A DNA stretch of 64,000 nt. It comes from Voacanga thouarsii (Eukaryota > Streptophyta > Magnoliopsida > Gentianales > Apocynaceae). A model generated the notes under the pieces. The model was not told where the DNA came from and ran no database searches. It saw only the letters and a list, made by a program, of their open reading frames with translations. Positions 12,409 to 24,369 of this stretch are shown here, in pieces (the first letter of the stretch is position 1; the number at the start of each line of letters is the position of its first letter). Location: the NCBI GenBank assembly GCA_026120185.1, contig JANUWF010001264.1:744001-808000 (forward strand), written 5' to 3'. A program made the position numbers and the translations under genes.

Positions 12409-13990
12409 TATTTTTATATTATTTTAAAGATTGAAGAGGAAAGAATATGAACATAATTGTTCATGGTTACCTTGAGAGAGTTCTTGAATCTTCAAGAAAA
12501 ATTCTGGTTTTTGATCCGATAGTAGAATTTTATTTTTAGTGTTTGATGTTATAAAATACAGAAATGGATTCTAAAGGGTGAGTAGACGTGATCTGGAGTT
12601 TTGGGAAGAGATTGGAGGTGTTTAAGGTGGTCTTAGGCTTGGAGAATGGTGGTGTGTGTTCTTGGTGTTCTTGGAGAAATGGAGAGGATGGAGAAAATGC
12701 TGGATGAAATTTGCTGAATGGTGTTGGCTGAATGGTTTGAGGAATTTTGGTGATTGAATTTTCAGATTATGGAGAAGAGGGAAAGCTGGTTGTTTGAAAT
12801 TCAAAAGAAGTAATTCAGGGAGTGAATTAAGGTAGAAGATATGGTAAGAATGGTTTGCTTGATGGATGCTCTTGGAGCTGCTATGGCCGACTGGAATTTG
12901 CTGAAGTTTTGCTGAGATGAATGAGGTTTGTAGGAGCTATAGGGTGGCTGAAATGTTGAGTGTTATGGTAGAGGAAATTTCTGGTTGGTTGAGACTTAAT
13001 CTATGGAAGTTTTCATGGAATAATTTACTGAAATTTTGAATTCCAATTGAAGGCTTGATTGCAGTGATTGAAGGAGTGACTATGGAGCTCTTTCGTGCAG
13101 ATCAATGGAGGAGGGTGATGAAGTTCAGTTCATTGCTGACTAAGGTTATTTTCATAGAAAGTTGAAGTGGTTTTTCGGCCAAGGTTAAAGAGGGAGCAAG
13201 GCTGGAATTTCTGGTTGTTCATTCGAATGGTTTGCTAGAATTTTTGTGCAGATTTTTCTGCAATGTTCCAGCCGACTTGCAGAAGGTTTGAAGGGGTATT
13301 GGAGGGTCCTTTAAGGCTGGTTTCTAGCCTTCTTTATGGAGGAAAGATAGAGATGAATTACTGGTTTGAAGGCTAGAAGAAATAACTTGGTTTTTGGACT
13401 GCTAAGTTGCGAAATTGTCCTGGATTTTTTTCCTGGTCTACACAGCTTTGTGCAATCCGATTTTTGGCTAAAGGTTTCAATCTTCAAGCTGATCAAATTG
13501 GCTATTTTTCTTACAGTATTTGAGTGAGAAAATGGCTGAAATTTTTGAAAGCTGGACTGGTCAATGAAGCTGGAAAATTTCCAGATTGCTACCACGAAAA
13601 AGAAGAACACTTATGGAGTGGAGTTTGAAGGTTCAACCATGGAGATCAATTCTCTTGGGAACCTTCCTTAACTCCTTCCCCATTTCCAGCCAATAATCTA
13701 TCCTATAAGAGTTATTTTTGAGATTCCAAGGTTAATGAACCTTGCTGGATTTTTTGGAAATAAGAATGGCCTTGGGATAAATTGAACAACTTAATTGATA
13801 AAGAATTAAGGTAACCTAGAGAGTAGAAGGACATAAATCCCTTAAGAATTCTTGTATGGCACAAGAGTAGGATTAAGGCATTCCCTTCTTCTCTCTCCTA
13901 GGATAACACTCCTACTTCTTCTTATGGTATGCAAGGCCAAAAATATTCCACCCATCACAAAAATAAAATTAATCATACTACAACTTAAAT

Positions 13991-14060
13991 GATGGGATTT
14001 GAACTCAAGACCTTAGAGATTAATTCCAAAGCTCTAACCACTAATCCACAATAACTCTTG
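13991..14060 (-). other. tRNA-like sequence in A LTR (U3), both boxes perfect
   Basis: On the minus strand, TGGATTAGTGG matches the pol III box A consensus at every position, and AGTTCAAATCC matches box B at every position. A TTGGA stem and a 7-base loop of anticodon-arm size lie between them. The acceptor stem does not pair well, so it is not a canonical tRNA gene. Confidence 0.65.
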
Positions 14061-14300
14061 ATCTTATGTTCTCTCCTAAATATTCTTCCTATTTAATCCT
14101 CAAGCTATCTCATTATTTCCTCCTCAAGCAAAATTAACATTTTGCCCTTCCTACTCAATAAGCACAATTAAGCATTCTAGACTATAAATCACAATTCCAA
14201 AGCACATAACATTATTCAAAAATATATTTATGTATGCAAGAAAATATGATATGTATCCTGACCCCCTTACTCTAGGGTTGGTTTTAGTTGGGGTTTCACA

Positions 14301-14315
14301 ATCTCCCCCTTTTTG
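14301..14315 (-). other. PPT-like sequence abutting the A LTR
   Basis: On the minus strand, CAAAAAGGGGGAGAT runs directly into TGTGAAACCCC, the A LTR start. This looks like a copia-type (SIRE/Tork-like) polypurine tract and differs from the A-family tract seen at 5444 and 52071. Confidence 0.45.
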
Positions 14316-14713
14316 AGTATTAACAAACTTGATGTGATTGTGATATAAAAATAACAATATGTACAGTACAAACATGTTAGACTGATAGAAACAAAAATAT
14401 TTTTAACAAAGAAGAATTATATCATTATAGGACTCAAAGAGTGTTGAGGAGATTAAGATAAGAAAACTTAAGCATATACTCACAAACATGGCTCAATAAG
14501 CCTATGGACCAACCTACCTCTTTGTCCTCCTTCTTTCCATCAAAGGACTATTTAACAAGGAAATAGTCACAAATGGTTATCACAAAAATAATGTATAGAT
14601 AGGTACACGAGGATGTATGGAAGAAAAATCATAAGATGTAATGCACCCCTTAGTGTGTGCATATATGATTCATAAAATATAGAGCTATGAAGTGTGTTTT
14701 GAAATTAAGATGG
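14301..14713. other. Unassigned intergenic or element remnant
   Basis: This is AT-rich sequence between an A LTR and a B LTR. Apart from the PPT-like start I see no coding domain. It could be the 3' non-coding end of a further, unidentified LTR element. Confidence 0.4.
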
Positions 14714-16459
14714 TATTGGGTATCTCACGCATATCATATATAGCGTAGCGGAAAAGTAAAAACGAGATACCATCCCAGGAATCGCATATGAGTGGAAAAC
14801 AAGACATAAAGAGAACAAAGGTAACAGCTTTACCTTTCTTTAAGTGTTTGAAAAACAAATTTTTTCCTTCTTCAAGTCGAGGCGTGATCTAGCAATCCTC
14901 TTGATGAAACACCACGATAGTAGAATATCCAACTACTAGAATCACAGTGTGTGATTATCTCTAACAGAAATCTACACAGAGGATCACACTTAAGCACCAA
15001 GATGTTTATGTGCTAGCATAAACCAATATGGCGGCTAGGGTTAGGGATTTTCGTTTCCTCTTTGATGAAGAAAAACGAGAGAGAAGAGAAGGTTTGAAGA
15101 TGTTGTTTTTGGCATCAATTCCTCTCAAGCTGGGGTTTCATGTGTTTCTCACACATATCACGAAAAACCTGCTGAAATTACTCCATCTCAGGATTCTAAA
15201 ACAATTAGAATTCCCAAATTGTAATTGGAAATATCAAGTTCTCACAATTATAACTTGGACCATAAATTATAACTAATTATAATTTGGTCACAACAACTTC
15301 TCTTTCTCACAATTAACCCCACTATATTATCAAATAACATCTTGAGTATATAATCCTCTATTGTGTGTGACCTATTAGGTTTCCCAGTCAATTGGTAGTG
15401 AATATGAATTAATCCAAACGTCTTTGAGATTAATAATCCATAATTAATAAGAAGAAATCATAATAATTCTAATCTGTATAAGGTTATTTATTCATCAATT
15501 AATAAACTCATATTCCCAGATTATGAGCAGTATCTAGCAACACATCATTAACACCCAAGAGTCTAGAAAGTCAAGTGGCATCACATGAACCATTCAATAA
15601 CAAACTACAGTGCAATTAACTCTTTTCAGCATACAATATCTCATTTGGTTTGGAGTACGAAATTAGTGCCAACTCCCTCCAGACTATATATTAATTTTGG
15701 CCCGATTATAATAGTACTTGTACCAGGAATCCACTACTCTAGATGTGTATCAATTAAAACTATTTCCAATACAAAACCGCCTTGGCCACAGACTTCTTGA
15801 GTACTAATTCCTACAAGTGGTCGTGAGATATTCGCCTCTACGATTAGGAGTGGTGAATCCTTTATTGACCATTTCAACTACTTTCGTTTACCTCACAATG
15901 TACCAAATGCCCAACCCATAGGTGACCTTCGACTTAGCTCCAGAGATTGGAATCAAAGCACAAGGCGCATCAAATAAAGTACCTTGGAGATCTCAAGTCT
16001 AAGGATACTTGCACGTTTGCTATGTTGAGATTATATCACTGGCACTAATTAGTTATCCATATAATTATCTCAAAGCTAAATCATCCAATGTACTTGTTCC
16101 ATTAACAAGCATCCATGTGTTAACTTTGAGTATCTCAATACTCACGGATATAAGAACCACTGCCTGATCAAATTAGGAAGTCTAATAGATGCTAGTCTTA
16201 ACGCATTAATGATGTCCTATCTCATTAATACTACGACTAGGGACTATTTAAGTACTAACACTATATAGTGTAGTAGGAATCTCATATCATAATCTCTATC
16301 ATGATTTCCTTAACACAGTGTTGTACTAGGGACTTTATCTAATAGTTATATTACATAAAAGTAAACAAAAGAAACTGTAATATAAATAATACCTTTTATT
16401 AAAATGAAATGTGTCATATACAATGTATAAGTGATTGCCTCTAGGGCATAACTCTAACA
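14714..16459 (-). mobile_element. Family B copia LTR (probable solo)
   Basis: This 1.75-kb LTR runs from TATTGGGTATCTC to CTCTAACA. It aligns end to end with the solo copy at 25440-27166 and at its left end with the 5' LTR at 44269. Orientation follows the B element (minus). Flanking pentamers GATGG and GTCGG agree at only 3 of 5 bases, so a target duplication is not proven. No B coding sequence adjoins it. Confidence 0.85.
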
Positions 16460-16927
16460 GTCGGGTCCCAGAATTTTGGACTTCCAAAATAGCATCTAAA
16501 ATGGGAGTAAATGAGGCAAAAACTTGATCTTTTTTTTTTTAAAGGTCATTGTTGGACTGCTATTTCGGATTGAAAAAACACGGATCCAAAACTCCCCCTA
16601 TGTATATGAAGAGTAAAAGAAATTTTTTGTTACAAAGATGGATTAGAGGCTTTTAACCCAACCTAGTTTTCTACGGTATTTCAAACATAAGGAATTTTTT
16701 GTGCAACAGGAGAAATTTTTCATAACCATAAATATCCTCATCGTCCGAATACTTAATAAAATGCAAATCACAACCATACTCAAGAAATAAATCATCAAAC
16801 CAAGTTAAAATCAGTTAGAATGCACGATGAACTCATACCCATTCTTTAAAACTCCTTATTTCATTAACCGCAATATAGATTCCACTAAGTCTCCCAATGT
16901 CTTATAATCTGTATCCGCAAACATAAA
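16460..16927. other. Unassigned spacer
   Basis: This is AT-rich sequence between a B LTR and a C LTR. I recognise no domain, RNA or repeat in it. It may continue the unassigned DNA at 14301-14713 across the B LTR. Confidence 0.35.
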
Positions 16928-18733
16928 TAGTGAAAACATGAAAAACGAAAAACACAGGGCACGTAGCGGAAGCAAAAACAAAACAGAACTGGAAAAACAC
17001 AAGAACTAGGTAACTGAACAGAGCTAGTGTCGACTCCGGCAGCCATAGCTGGTGCAGATTGTGCTCTGCACAAATTCCGACGTTTAAAACAATACCACTT
17101 TTCCTCGTTCTAAGAATTGGCTAGACTGGAATGTACGTAACCAGGGTAGGTGTGCTGGTGGAAATCTCTGGTGCAATTCCTGTAAGCCTCCTACTCCATC
17201 CTTGCATGTAGGTGAACGCCAAACTGTCGGTCTTCTAGTATATGGCCTGCCTAATTCTGTTTGGTGAATAACTTTCAAGGCTAGGGAACTTTCTTGGAGA
17301 GAGAGAGAGAGAGAGACGTCAGACAATTTTTCCACATAGAGAAAAGGCCATCAAAAACAACATTTATCTCCAATCCTCTTATTTAGCTTAAATAAAAACT
17401 CTAGGATAAACTAGATATGGCCATTGGACTCTTAGTTTAACCTTTTGGGCTTATTAATTATTTTAATTAGTATCACATAAATGGCCCAATTAATAATTAA
17501 TTTTTTCAACTCAAATAAACTACTCCAATTAATAAGTCTATATTAGTTTAGTCATAGGTTAATGTTTAATTATTGAAATTGGGTCAAAGCCCTGAATAAT
17601 TAATTAACCTACCAAACAAATTTAATTAATTCTCTCTCCATGGACCTTTACTTTATTCTAGCCCAACAATTAAATCAGGCTACTTAAAGAAAATAAATTC
17701 TATTTAATTTAAGATCGATTCCTAGCCCGTATTTAATTAGGTCTCACGGTCTTTACTGGGGAACAAAAGACACACCGCCTTGGCTACTAAAATGACCAAA
17801 ATACCATTCTCATATAAATAGTTGTATTTTTCATTTTAAATATTTTCTAATATCACCATAAGGAAATATTGACCCCAAGGACAATGCTGCATTAGCAAAA
17901 TCTCCGACCTACAGGTGTATTAACTAAAATACCCCTCTATACATTGCCATACATTTAGAAAGAAAGAAGTGTACTAACACCTCTCGAAATGACATCTACC
18001 ATCCTTATGCTTCTAGTCTAATGATCCAGGATTTCCTAGATTGTTTTTGCTTTCCAAAAGGGCTACCCTAAAGCAAACATCCAAGTCATGTTTCCTAGGG
18101 CTCTGGATATTTAGATCATTCAAACAACCACAATAATCGATATAGTATAGAAACTATCTTGTATAAGTCTGTCTTAACTAACTAGTCACGCATACCCAAC
18201 ATATAAGTATATTTGCCCTACTATAGAACCTCAACTATAGCATATCAAAGTATATGCTTCCAGCTTCGTCAAACCACCAACTCATACTCAAGTCGTAGAG
18301 TACTAGTCCTCGCTATAGCAGTAGTAGTCTAGGTTTCAACCATATAGTACTTTAAGAAACCACTGCTACGGGTCCTATTCTACGTATTCAAAATATGCTT
18401 ATGTCATGAAGTGAGTGGACTACTCACTGGCTAAAGGTAAGCCATTCCCAATTTGGAATTCACAACATAATAACCTAAACATGATGAGATTCCCATTCTT
18501 ATCAATCGATTAAGAACAAATGTTTATGTGTCAAATAACCTATAATCCATATGTTACTGTGAAAGACCTCCATTCACATGAACCACTTACTTACACACAA
18601 TGGGTCTTTTCCAAACGTAATTGTGCACAAATAAAAATGTAAATTCAAAAATAATTTATGAAAATAAATTCTTTCATTAAAACATTCGATATTGACATCA
18701 GAAACCTAGTCTAAGAGGGCATATCTCGCAATA
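16928..18733 (-). mobile_element. Family C copia LTR (3' LTR)
   Basis: This 1.8-kb LTR is followed on its right by a purine tract (minus strand GGGGTAGGAGAT) and by RNase H coding sequence, so it is the 3' LTR of a minus-strand element. Both ends are decayed (TAGTGAAAA...GCAATA, against GTTGAAGG...CCCAACA in the partner at 21210-21816). It contains a short (GA)n at about 17297-17316 and a GC-rich block at about 16995-17070. Confidence 0.82.
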
Positions 18734-20515
18734 ATCTCCTACCCCTATGGTGTCTAAGTGTCTCTTGAAGACTCTCTCAGCTAAAGGCTTAGTGAATAGA
18801 TCAGCTAGATTGTTCTCAGAGGCAATCTGTTCTAGCCCGACTTCTCGTCTCTGGATAAAATCCCGGATCAGGTGGTACTTTCTCTCTTGATGTGCTTTCC
18901 CTTCTTGTAGTTCCTGGGTTCTTTTGATTGTGATACTGCTCTAGTGTTGTCGCAATACATCACAATTGGCTTGTCCATTTGTGGCACAACTCCAAGTTCT
19001 GAAAGGAACTTCCGGAGCCAAACTACTTCCTTGGATGCCTCCAAAGCTGCCACATACTCTATCTTCTATGGTTGAGTTTGCAATGCAAGATTACTTGATA
19101 CTCCTCCATGAAATATCTCCTCCAGACAAGGTGAAGATATAACCATTAGTGGATTTTCTCTCATTCTTGTTTGCTTGGAAGTCTGAGTCTGTGTATCTTG
19201 TAGGAACTAAGTCATTAGCCCTATAAACCAGTATATAATCTCTCGTTCCCTTAAGGTACTGGAGAATATGCTTTACATCTTGCCAATGAATCTCCCCAGA
19301 GTTTGACTGATATCTGCTAACCAAACCTACGGCAAAGTAGATGTCTGGCTTAGTACATAGCATGGCATACATGAGACTTCTCACAGCTAAAATGTAAGGA
19401 ATCCTACTCATTCTATCCTTTTCTTCTTGAGAAATAGGATAGTCCTTTGAAGAAAATGACAACCCATATCTGCAAGGAATTAGAGCTCCCTTGCATGAGT
19501 CCATGCTATACCTGGTCAGCATCTTGTCAATGTATGCCGCTTGGGATAATCCTAACATTCTCAGCTTCCTATTTCTAAGAAGTCTAATCCTGAGAATGTA
19601 GCTGGCTTCTTCCAAGTCCTTCATACTAAATTGACTAGACAGCCAAACCTTTGTAGATGATAATGACCCTATATCATTTCCAATAAGTAGAATATCATCT
19701 ATATACAAGATAAGAAAAACCACATTAATGCCTTCAAGTTTCCTGTACACTCATGGTTCATTCTCGTTTTGAATAAAATCGTAAGACTTTATAGTCTCGT
19801 TAAAATAAATGTTACATGCTCTCGATGCCAACTTTAGTCCATAAATGGACTTCTTAAGCTTGCAAACCATATGTTCTTGGCCTTCAGTAATAAAGCCTTC
19901 CGGTTGGGACTTATAGATGTCTTCAATAAGATGGCCATTTAAAAATGCCGTCTTTACATCCATTTATCATATCTCATAGTCATAATGCTATGCAATGGCA
20001 AGGAGGATACGGATGGATTTAAGCATGGCTACCGGAGAAAAGATTTCCTCATAATAGATTCCCTCTTTCTGATTATACCCTTTCACCAGAAGTCTAGCTT
20101 TGAAGGTTTCCACCTTCCCATCTACTCCTCTCTTTATCTTGTATACTCACTTACACCCAATGGATTTTATCCCTTCAAGTGAAGCTACAAGAACCCAAAC
20201 CTGATTGAGGTACATAAACTCAATCTCGGCTTTCATTACTTCATGCCATAGATTTGCATCGGCATTAGCAATAGCCTCCTCGTATCTAGTGGGGTCTTAT
20301 TCCTGATGGTCGGAGACCAGCTCAATAGCTTCTCCAGTCCATCTCTCCAGAACCTTAGACACTCTCCAACTACGACGAGACTCTATTTGTACAAGCTCTT
20401 GAGGCTGTGACTCTTCCTATTCCACAATTGGGTTAGAAAAAGTTGCTTCCGAAGATAACTTCTCCTCTTCCTATTCCACAGTAGACGTTTTTATGCTCTT
20501 CTATTTTTCAAACAT
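18734..20515 (-). pseudogene. Ty1/copia RT - RNase H (element C)
   Basis: RT and RNase H make retrotransposon cDNA. On the minus strand, in order: the integrase-RT linker (DPTRYEEAIANAD, near 20300), the RT start (KTFKAR-type region near 20100), MDVKTAFLNGHL (19963) and YIDDILL (catalytic YIDD near 19700). MKDL, LCTKPDIYFAV and the RNase H region (YTDSDFQANKNERKSTNGY; near 18868-19060, SKEVVWLRKFLSELG and YCDNTRAV) follow. At least four stops or frameshifts split it. Gag, protease and nearly all integrase are absent, so the element has an internal deletion. Confidence 0.88.
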
Positions 20516-21197
20516 AAGCGCCCAGATAATAGAATTAAATATATTAATTAATTAATTAATGGTCTTGTTTAATCCTAAAATCCCTTACTAATATTTTTCA
20601 TGCAAAATAATCCTAGAATATTAACTATTGCAAGATATTAACTTCGCCTGGTACAGACCTCAAAACCAATGGAAATTGCAAGAAAAATTACAAGGAAAAA
20701 ATTAACAAATTTATCCTTGGTCCACTGCACCCACTGCACTGGATCAGGCACCCATCTGAACTGTGGTCCACTGCACCCACCGCACAAAACTAGGACCCAA
20801 CGAGTAACCAGCACGCAGACCATATTCCAGACCCTAGCCGGTGCCGGTTTGGGCGGCCTAGCGGCATCAGTTCTGGTCTGGACGGCTCTTCCTACAGGTT
20901 TTTTTTCTGCGACTTTCCTCTATTTTCTTCTCAACTTCTGGTACCATTGGCTCTCCAATTTTAATCCAAATACAATGAAATAAACCAAAACCAACAATCG
21001 CCTATACACATAAACATTGGGCTTATACAATTTACTAAGAAAAACAGTAATGTACAAATCTCCTATACCTCCACCCGTGAGGTTTAACAGAGAATCTATC
21101 CATGTCAAAATAGCAAAAGATCATAGTTTAATCACACATATGTATCCAGTTTTATTCATCTAGATGCATGCTTCCTATATTTTCACAAAACCTTCAT
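20516..21197 (-). other. Leader region of element C
   Basis: This is non-coding sequence between the truncated pol and the primer-binding site. It is AT-rich except for a GC-rich block at about 20820-20890 with CCGGTGCCGG-type palindromes. That block resembles ones in the B leader and the D LTRs. The short predicted peptides in it look fortuitous. Confidence 0.5.
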
Positions 21198-21209
21198 GCT
21201 CTGATACAA
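21198..21209 (-). other. Primer-binding site, initiator tRNA-Met type (element C)
   Basis: The minus strand reads TTGTATCAGAGC, one change from the TGGTATCAGAGC complementary to plant initiator tRNA-Met. It lies directly next to the C LTR start, which marks this LTR as the 5' one. Confidence 0.8.
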
Positions 21210-21816
21210 GTTGAAGGCATGAAAAATGGAAAATACAGGGCACGTAGCAGAAGTGAAAACAAAACAAAACTGGAAAAACACAAGAACAGGGGAACTGAAC
21301 AGAGCCGACGCCGGCTCCGGTAGCTCTAGCCACACATACCTAACCAGCTTCATCAAACCACCAACCTATACTCAAGTCGTAGAGTACTAGTCCACGCCGT
21401 AGCGGTAGTAGTCTAGGTTTCTACCATATAATACTTAAAGAAATCACTACTACAGGTCCTATTCTACGTATTCGAAATATGCTTATGTCATGAAGTGAGT
21501 GGACTACTCACTGGGTGAAGGTAAGCCATTCCCTATTTGGAATTCACAACATAATAACCTAAACATTATGAGATTCTCATTCTCATCAATCGGTTAAGAA
21601 CGAATGTTTATGTGTTAAGTAACCCGTGATCCATACCTTATTGTGAAAGACCTCCATTCACATGAACCACTTACTTAAATACAATGGGTCTTTTCCAAAC
21701 GTAATTGTGTACAAATAAAAATGTAAATTCACAAACAATTTCTGGAAATAAATTCATTTTTTATAACATTCAATATTTATATCAGAAACCTAGTCTATGA
21801 GGGCATATCTCCCAAC
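21210..21816 (-). mobile_element. Family C LTR with internal deletion (5' LTR)
   Basis: This runs from GTTGAAGGCATG to CCCAACA. It matches both ends of the 16928-18733 copy but lacks about 1.2 kb of the middle. The join is at about 21332, where the GC-rich block runs straight into the ACACATACC region. Confidence 0.8.
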
Positions 21817-22456
21817 AAACAGTCCATAGGTTCATAACATATATTCTCACAACATAGTTCCCAATCCACCATTATCAAAATAATATTTTGACATCATAAT
21901 AATTAAAAATAATTCATATTCATCCACAATCCATAATTCATAATCCACATATCACAATTACAATCAATCAATCCGTAATTCATAATCCACATGTCACAAT
22001 CACACAATCCATAATCTATAATCCACAAATCACAATCACAATCCATAATTCATAATGCACAGATCAAAATCACAATTCATAATCCACAGATCATAATCAC
22101 AAACCATCAATCCATAATTCATAATCCACAGATCACAATCACAATCCATTTTTCTCCCACTTTATCATCAATCAAAATGCAATAAGGATAGAATAAAGCA
22201 GTCAAATAAAATTAGCAGGGGATAAATGCATAAATAAATTGTTCAAGTACTAGTGCAAAAATTATAAAATTATTTGTTAATGGGAAAACAATAAAAGTTG
22301 TTTAAGCATAAGAAGTCTGTAAGTAGCATGCATAAGTGGTCAGCCAGGAAATGTGAATTCTTGCAGACTTAGTCCCGACACCCCTTTTTGAATGCTGGCC
22401 AACAATGTGGTTCGACTTTCTTTTTACCACCACATGTTTCTACCATTTACTAGATG
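21817..22456. other. Spacer between elements C and B
   Basis: This contains the minisatellite at 21930-22150. The rest is AT-rich DNA with no recognisable gene or repeat family. Confidence 0.4.
21930..22150. repeat. Minisatellite, unit about 35 bp
   Basis: About six imperfect direct copies of a unit close to AATCCATAATTCATAATCC followed by ACAGATCACAATCAC. Units differ by small indels and substitutions. Spacers of constant length and exact repeats are absent, so this is not a CRISPR array. Confidence 0.85.
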
Positions 22457-22526
22457 TGCCTTTTATTAATAGAAAGTGTGTCATATACAACGTATAAGTG
22501 ATTGCCTCTAGGGTATAGCACTAACA
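22457..22526 (-). mobile_element. Terminal scrap of B LTR (3' LTR of split copia B)
   Basis: Seventy bases match the right end of the other B LTRs (GTGATTGCCTCTAGGGTATA...CTAACA). RNase H coding sequence of the same element follows, so this is what remains of its 3' LTR. Confidence 0.8.
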
Positions 22527-22828
22527 ATCTCTTACTTATACTAGTGCAAATCATTCATGTATCTAATACCGAATGACTCAACATGCCTATCATGTTTATT
22601 TTGGGATAGCGCTTTTGTAAGCGGGTCAGCTATGTTCTCATCCGTGGGAACTCTCTCTATCTTTATTTCCTTATCCGCTTCAGAAGCAGCTATGTACTTA
22701 GCTTCTGTCGTAGAGTCAGCAATAGTCTCTTGTTTGGAACTCTTCCAACATATTGCCCCTTCCCCACAACGTAAACATGTAGCCGGATTATGATTTGAAA
22801 TCATCTTTGTCAAATTGAAAACTGGCAT
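22527..22828 (-). pseudogene. Copia RNase H, C-terminal part (element B, left half)
   Basis: The minus strand encodes ICWKSSKQETIADSTTEAKY, then ADPLTKAL, the conserved RNase H tail of Ty1/copia polyproteins. The Glu of TEAKY belongs to the RNase H active site. The upstream half of the gene is 16 kb away at 38908 onward, because element D inserted between them. A frameshift and a stop also occur just downstream of the insertion point. Confidence 0.88.
22824..22828. repeat. Target-site duplication of element D, left copy
   Basis: GGCAT here and GGCGT at 38908-38912 flank element D. The single difference is a CpG transition. Confidence 0.8.
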
Positions 22829-24353
22829 TGATGCATATGGGTTTGGGTATAAAAATCATATAAAAATAAGCACATTCCCAATCAAGTTTAAATTAAAACG
22901 TCAACCCCAAATTACATATATGAGCAAGCGTACTTATTTTTAACAGAGCATAGGGTTCAAACGAGTGTCAATCCTTAAAGAACAAATATGTATTAATCAC
23001 TTTTCTTTCATAGTTTAACCGACTCCATAAAGTGAAAAAGAAAATAAAAAGAAAAATAATATAATATAATATATACATGACAAGGATGGAGAATTATGTA
23101 ACTTAAACCATTATTTTGACAAACATGATATTAAAGAAGCTAATCATCATACTAATTAACTATTCTTCTGGCCTCAACAAGGATTAAAGTAGACTCACTT
23201 CTTTTTCAATTATGAAATCACTATCTTCGAGACAAATTAGCATCACATATTCTGTCTCAACTAATTCACTCAAAAGCTGCATTAAATATAATCCTTGATT
23301 AAATTTCCATATTCTAGCAAACATAAAACACGAAATTAACCAATGAATCCATATTCTAGCAAACATCAATTTACCTTCAATTACCTAGTCCTTCGCAATC
23401 AACCTTTTTTTTCCAACAAGTTAAGAGACAACAAATATGAAATTAATGAATTGAGACCAACATCAACCCCTTTTTCAAGTAAGTTAATAGAGAGAAACAA
23501 CCAATTAATCTCTTAATTAGCACCAATAATTGAACACCAAGAATAACAATCAATTAATCAAAAGATCAAAGTAACTCTAAAAAACATGAATACCTAAAAA
23601 AAATGTCAAATTACAATAAAACAATTAATACATCATTGTTGAAGAAAAGAGAACAAAAGTAAAAGAAAGCACTCAGAGACAAGCCTCCTCCTTCTTCTTG
23701 CACAACCTTTCTTGAATTGAAGAATTTCTCCTTTGATTTGACTGATTTTCTATGATGATCTATGAATTCCCCCATTTCTCTTGTGTTTTCCATCTATTTA
23801 TATGCTTAGGAAGTTCCTAAACTCGTTGGTGTAAGGTTCATGGCCGAGTAGAAGTCGAAAGATACTAAAATTCTACGAATTACCAAAAATTGCGTGCAAA
23901 AATCAAGGTTCTGCCTTATCTTCAGGGCACACAGCTGGTGCCGCCTTAGCTGCTGGAGCTGGCACCGATTGTGTTCTATTTCTTCAATCATTCGTCGATT
24001 TTTTCTTGCTTTCTACGGAATATTAACCAAAGTACAATCGGCGCCAACTTGGTTGCTAGAGCCGGCACCGGTTTGGTTCTGTTTCAGTCCTGTTTCAATA
24101 TTTTTTTGTCATCTCGAAGTGCGTGCAAATAGCACATGGCCGGCATTGGTTCTTCTACCTTGGCCGACGCTGCCTCTGTTTTATTTTCTGACATTTTTAC
24201 TTTGTTTTACCCCTCAAATCTGAAATAATACACAAAATACCTTTTCAATGGTAAAATCACAAGTATGAACGAATATAACTAGTTATTAAATAGAATGTAT
24301 CCCAAAAGAGCCTCAAATAACTAATAAAAATATAACTAATTTATGCCCTATCA
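22829..24353 (-). mobile_element. Family D (Athila-like) LTR 1, 3' LTR
   Basis: This 1.53-kb LTR runs from TGATGCATATGG to GCCCTATCA, with TG...CA ends. On its right is the purine tract (minus strand AAAGTGTGGGGGAATA), so it is the 3' LTR of a minus-strand element. Three GC-rich units with GCCGGCACCGG-type palindromes lie at about 23925-24185, in the U3. Confidence 0.9.
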
Positions 24354-24369
24354 TATTCCCCCACACTTT
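24354..24369 (-). other. Polypurine tract of element D
   Basis: The minus strand reads CAAAGTGTGGGGGAATA directly before the LTR start TGATAGGGC. A conserved GAGGACAA precedes it. Confidence 0.85.

Larger units (their letters stand above)
10152..14300 (-). mobile_element. Family A LTR (5'-side truncated by about 65 bp)
   Basis: This minus-oriented A LTR of 4.15 kb begins at CTTTATAAGTAGGTCACA, about 65 bp inside the usual left edge, and ends with a complete GGGGTTTCACA. It directly follows the LTR scrap at 10079-10151, giving an LTR-LTR junction. It contains the (GA)n tract at 12387-12408 and a well-conserved tRNA-like stretch at 13991-14060. To its right is a purine-rich (minus strand) sequence unlike the usual A internal end. 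Confidence 0.9.

Noticed and set aside
15028..15276. A short host gene inside the B LTR
   Set aside because: The same sequence occurs in other B LTR copies with the frame not kept.
21930..22150. CRISPR array
   Set aside because: The repeats are imperfect and the spacers are not unique or of constant length; the sequence is plant nuclear DNA.
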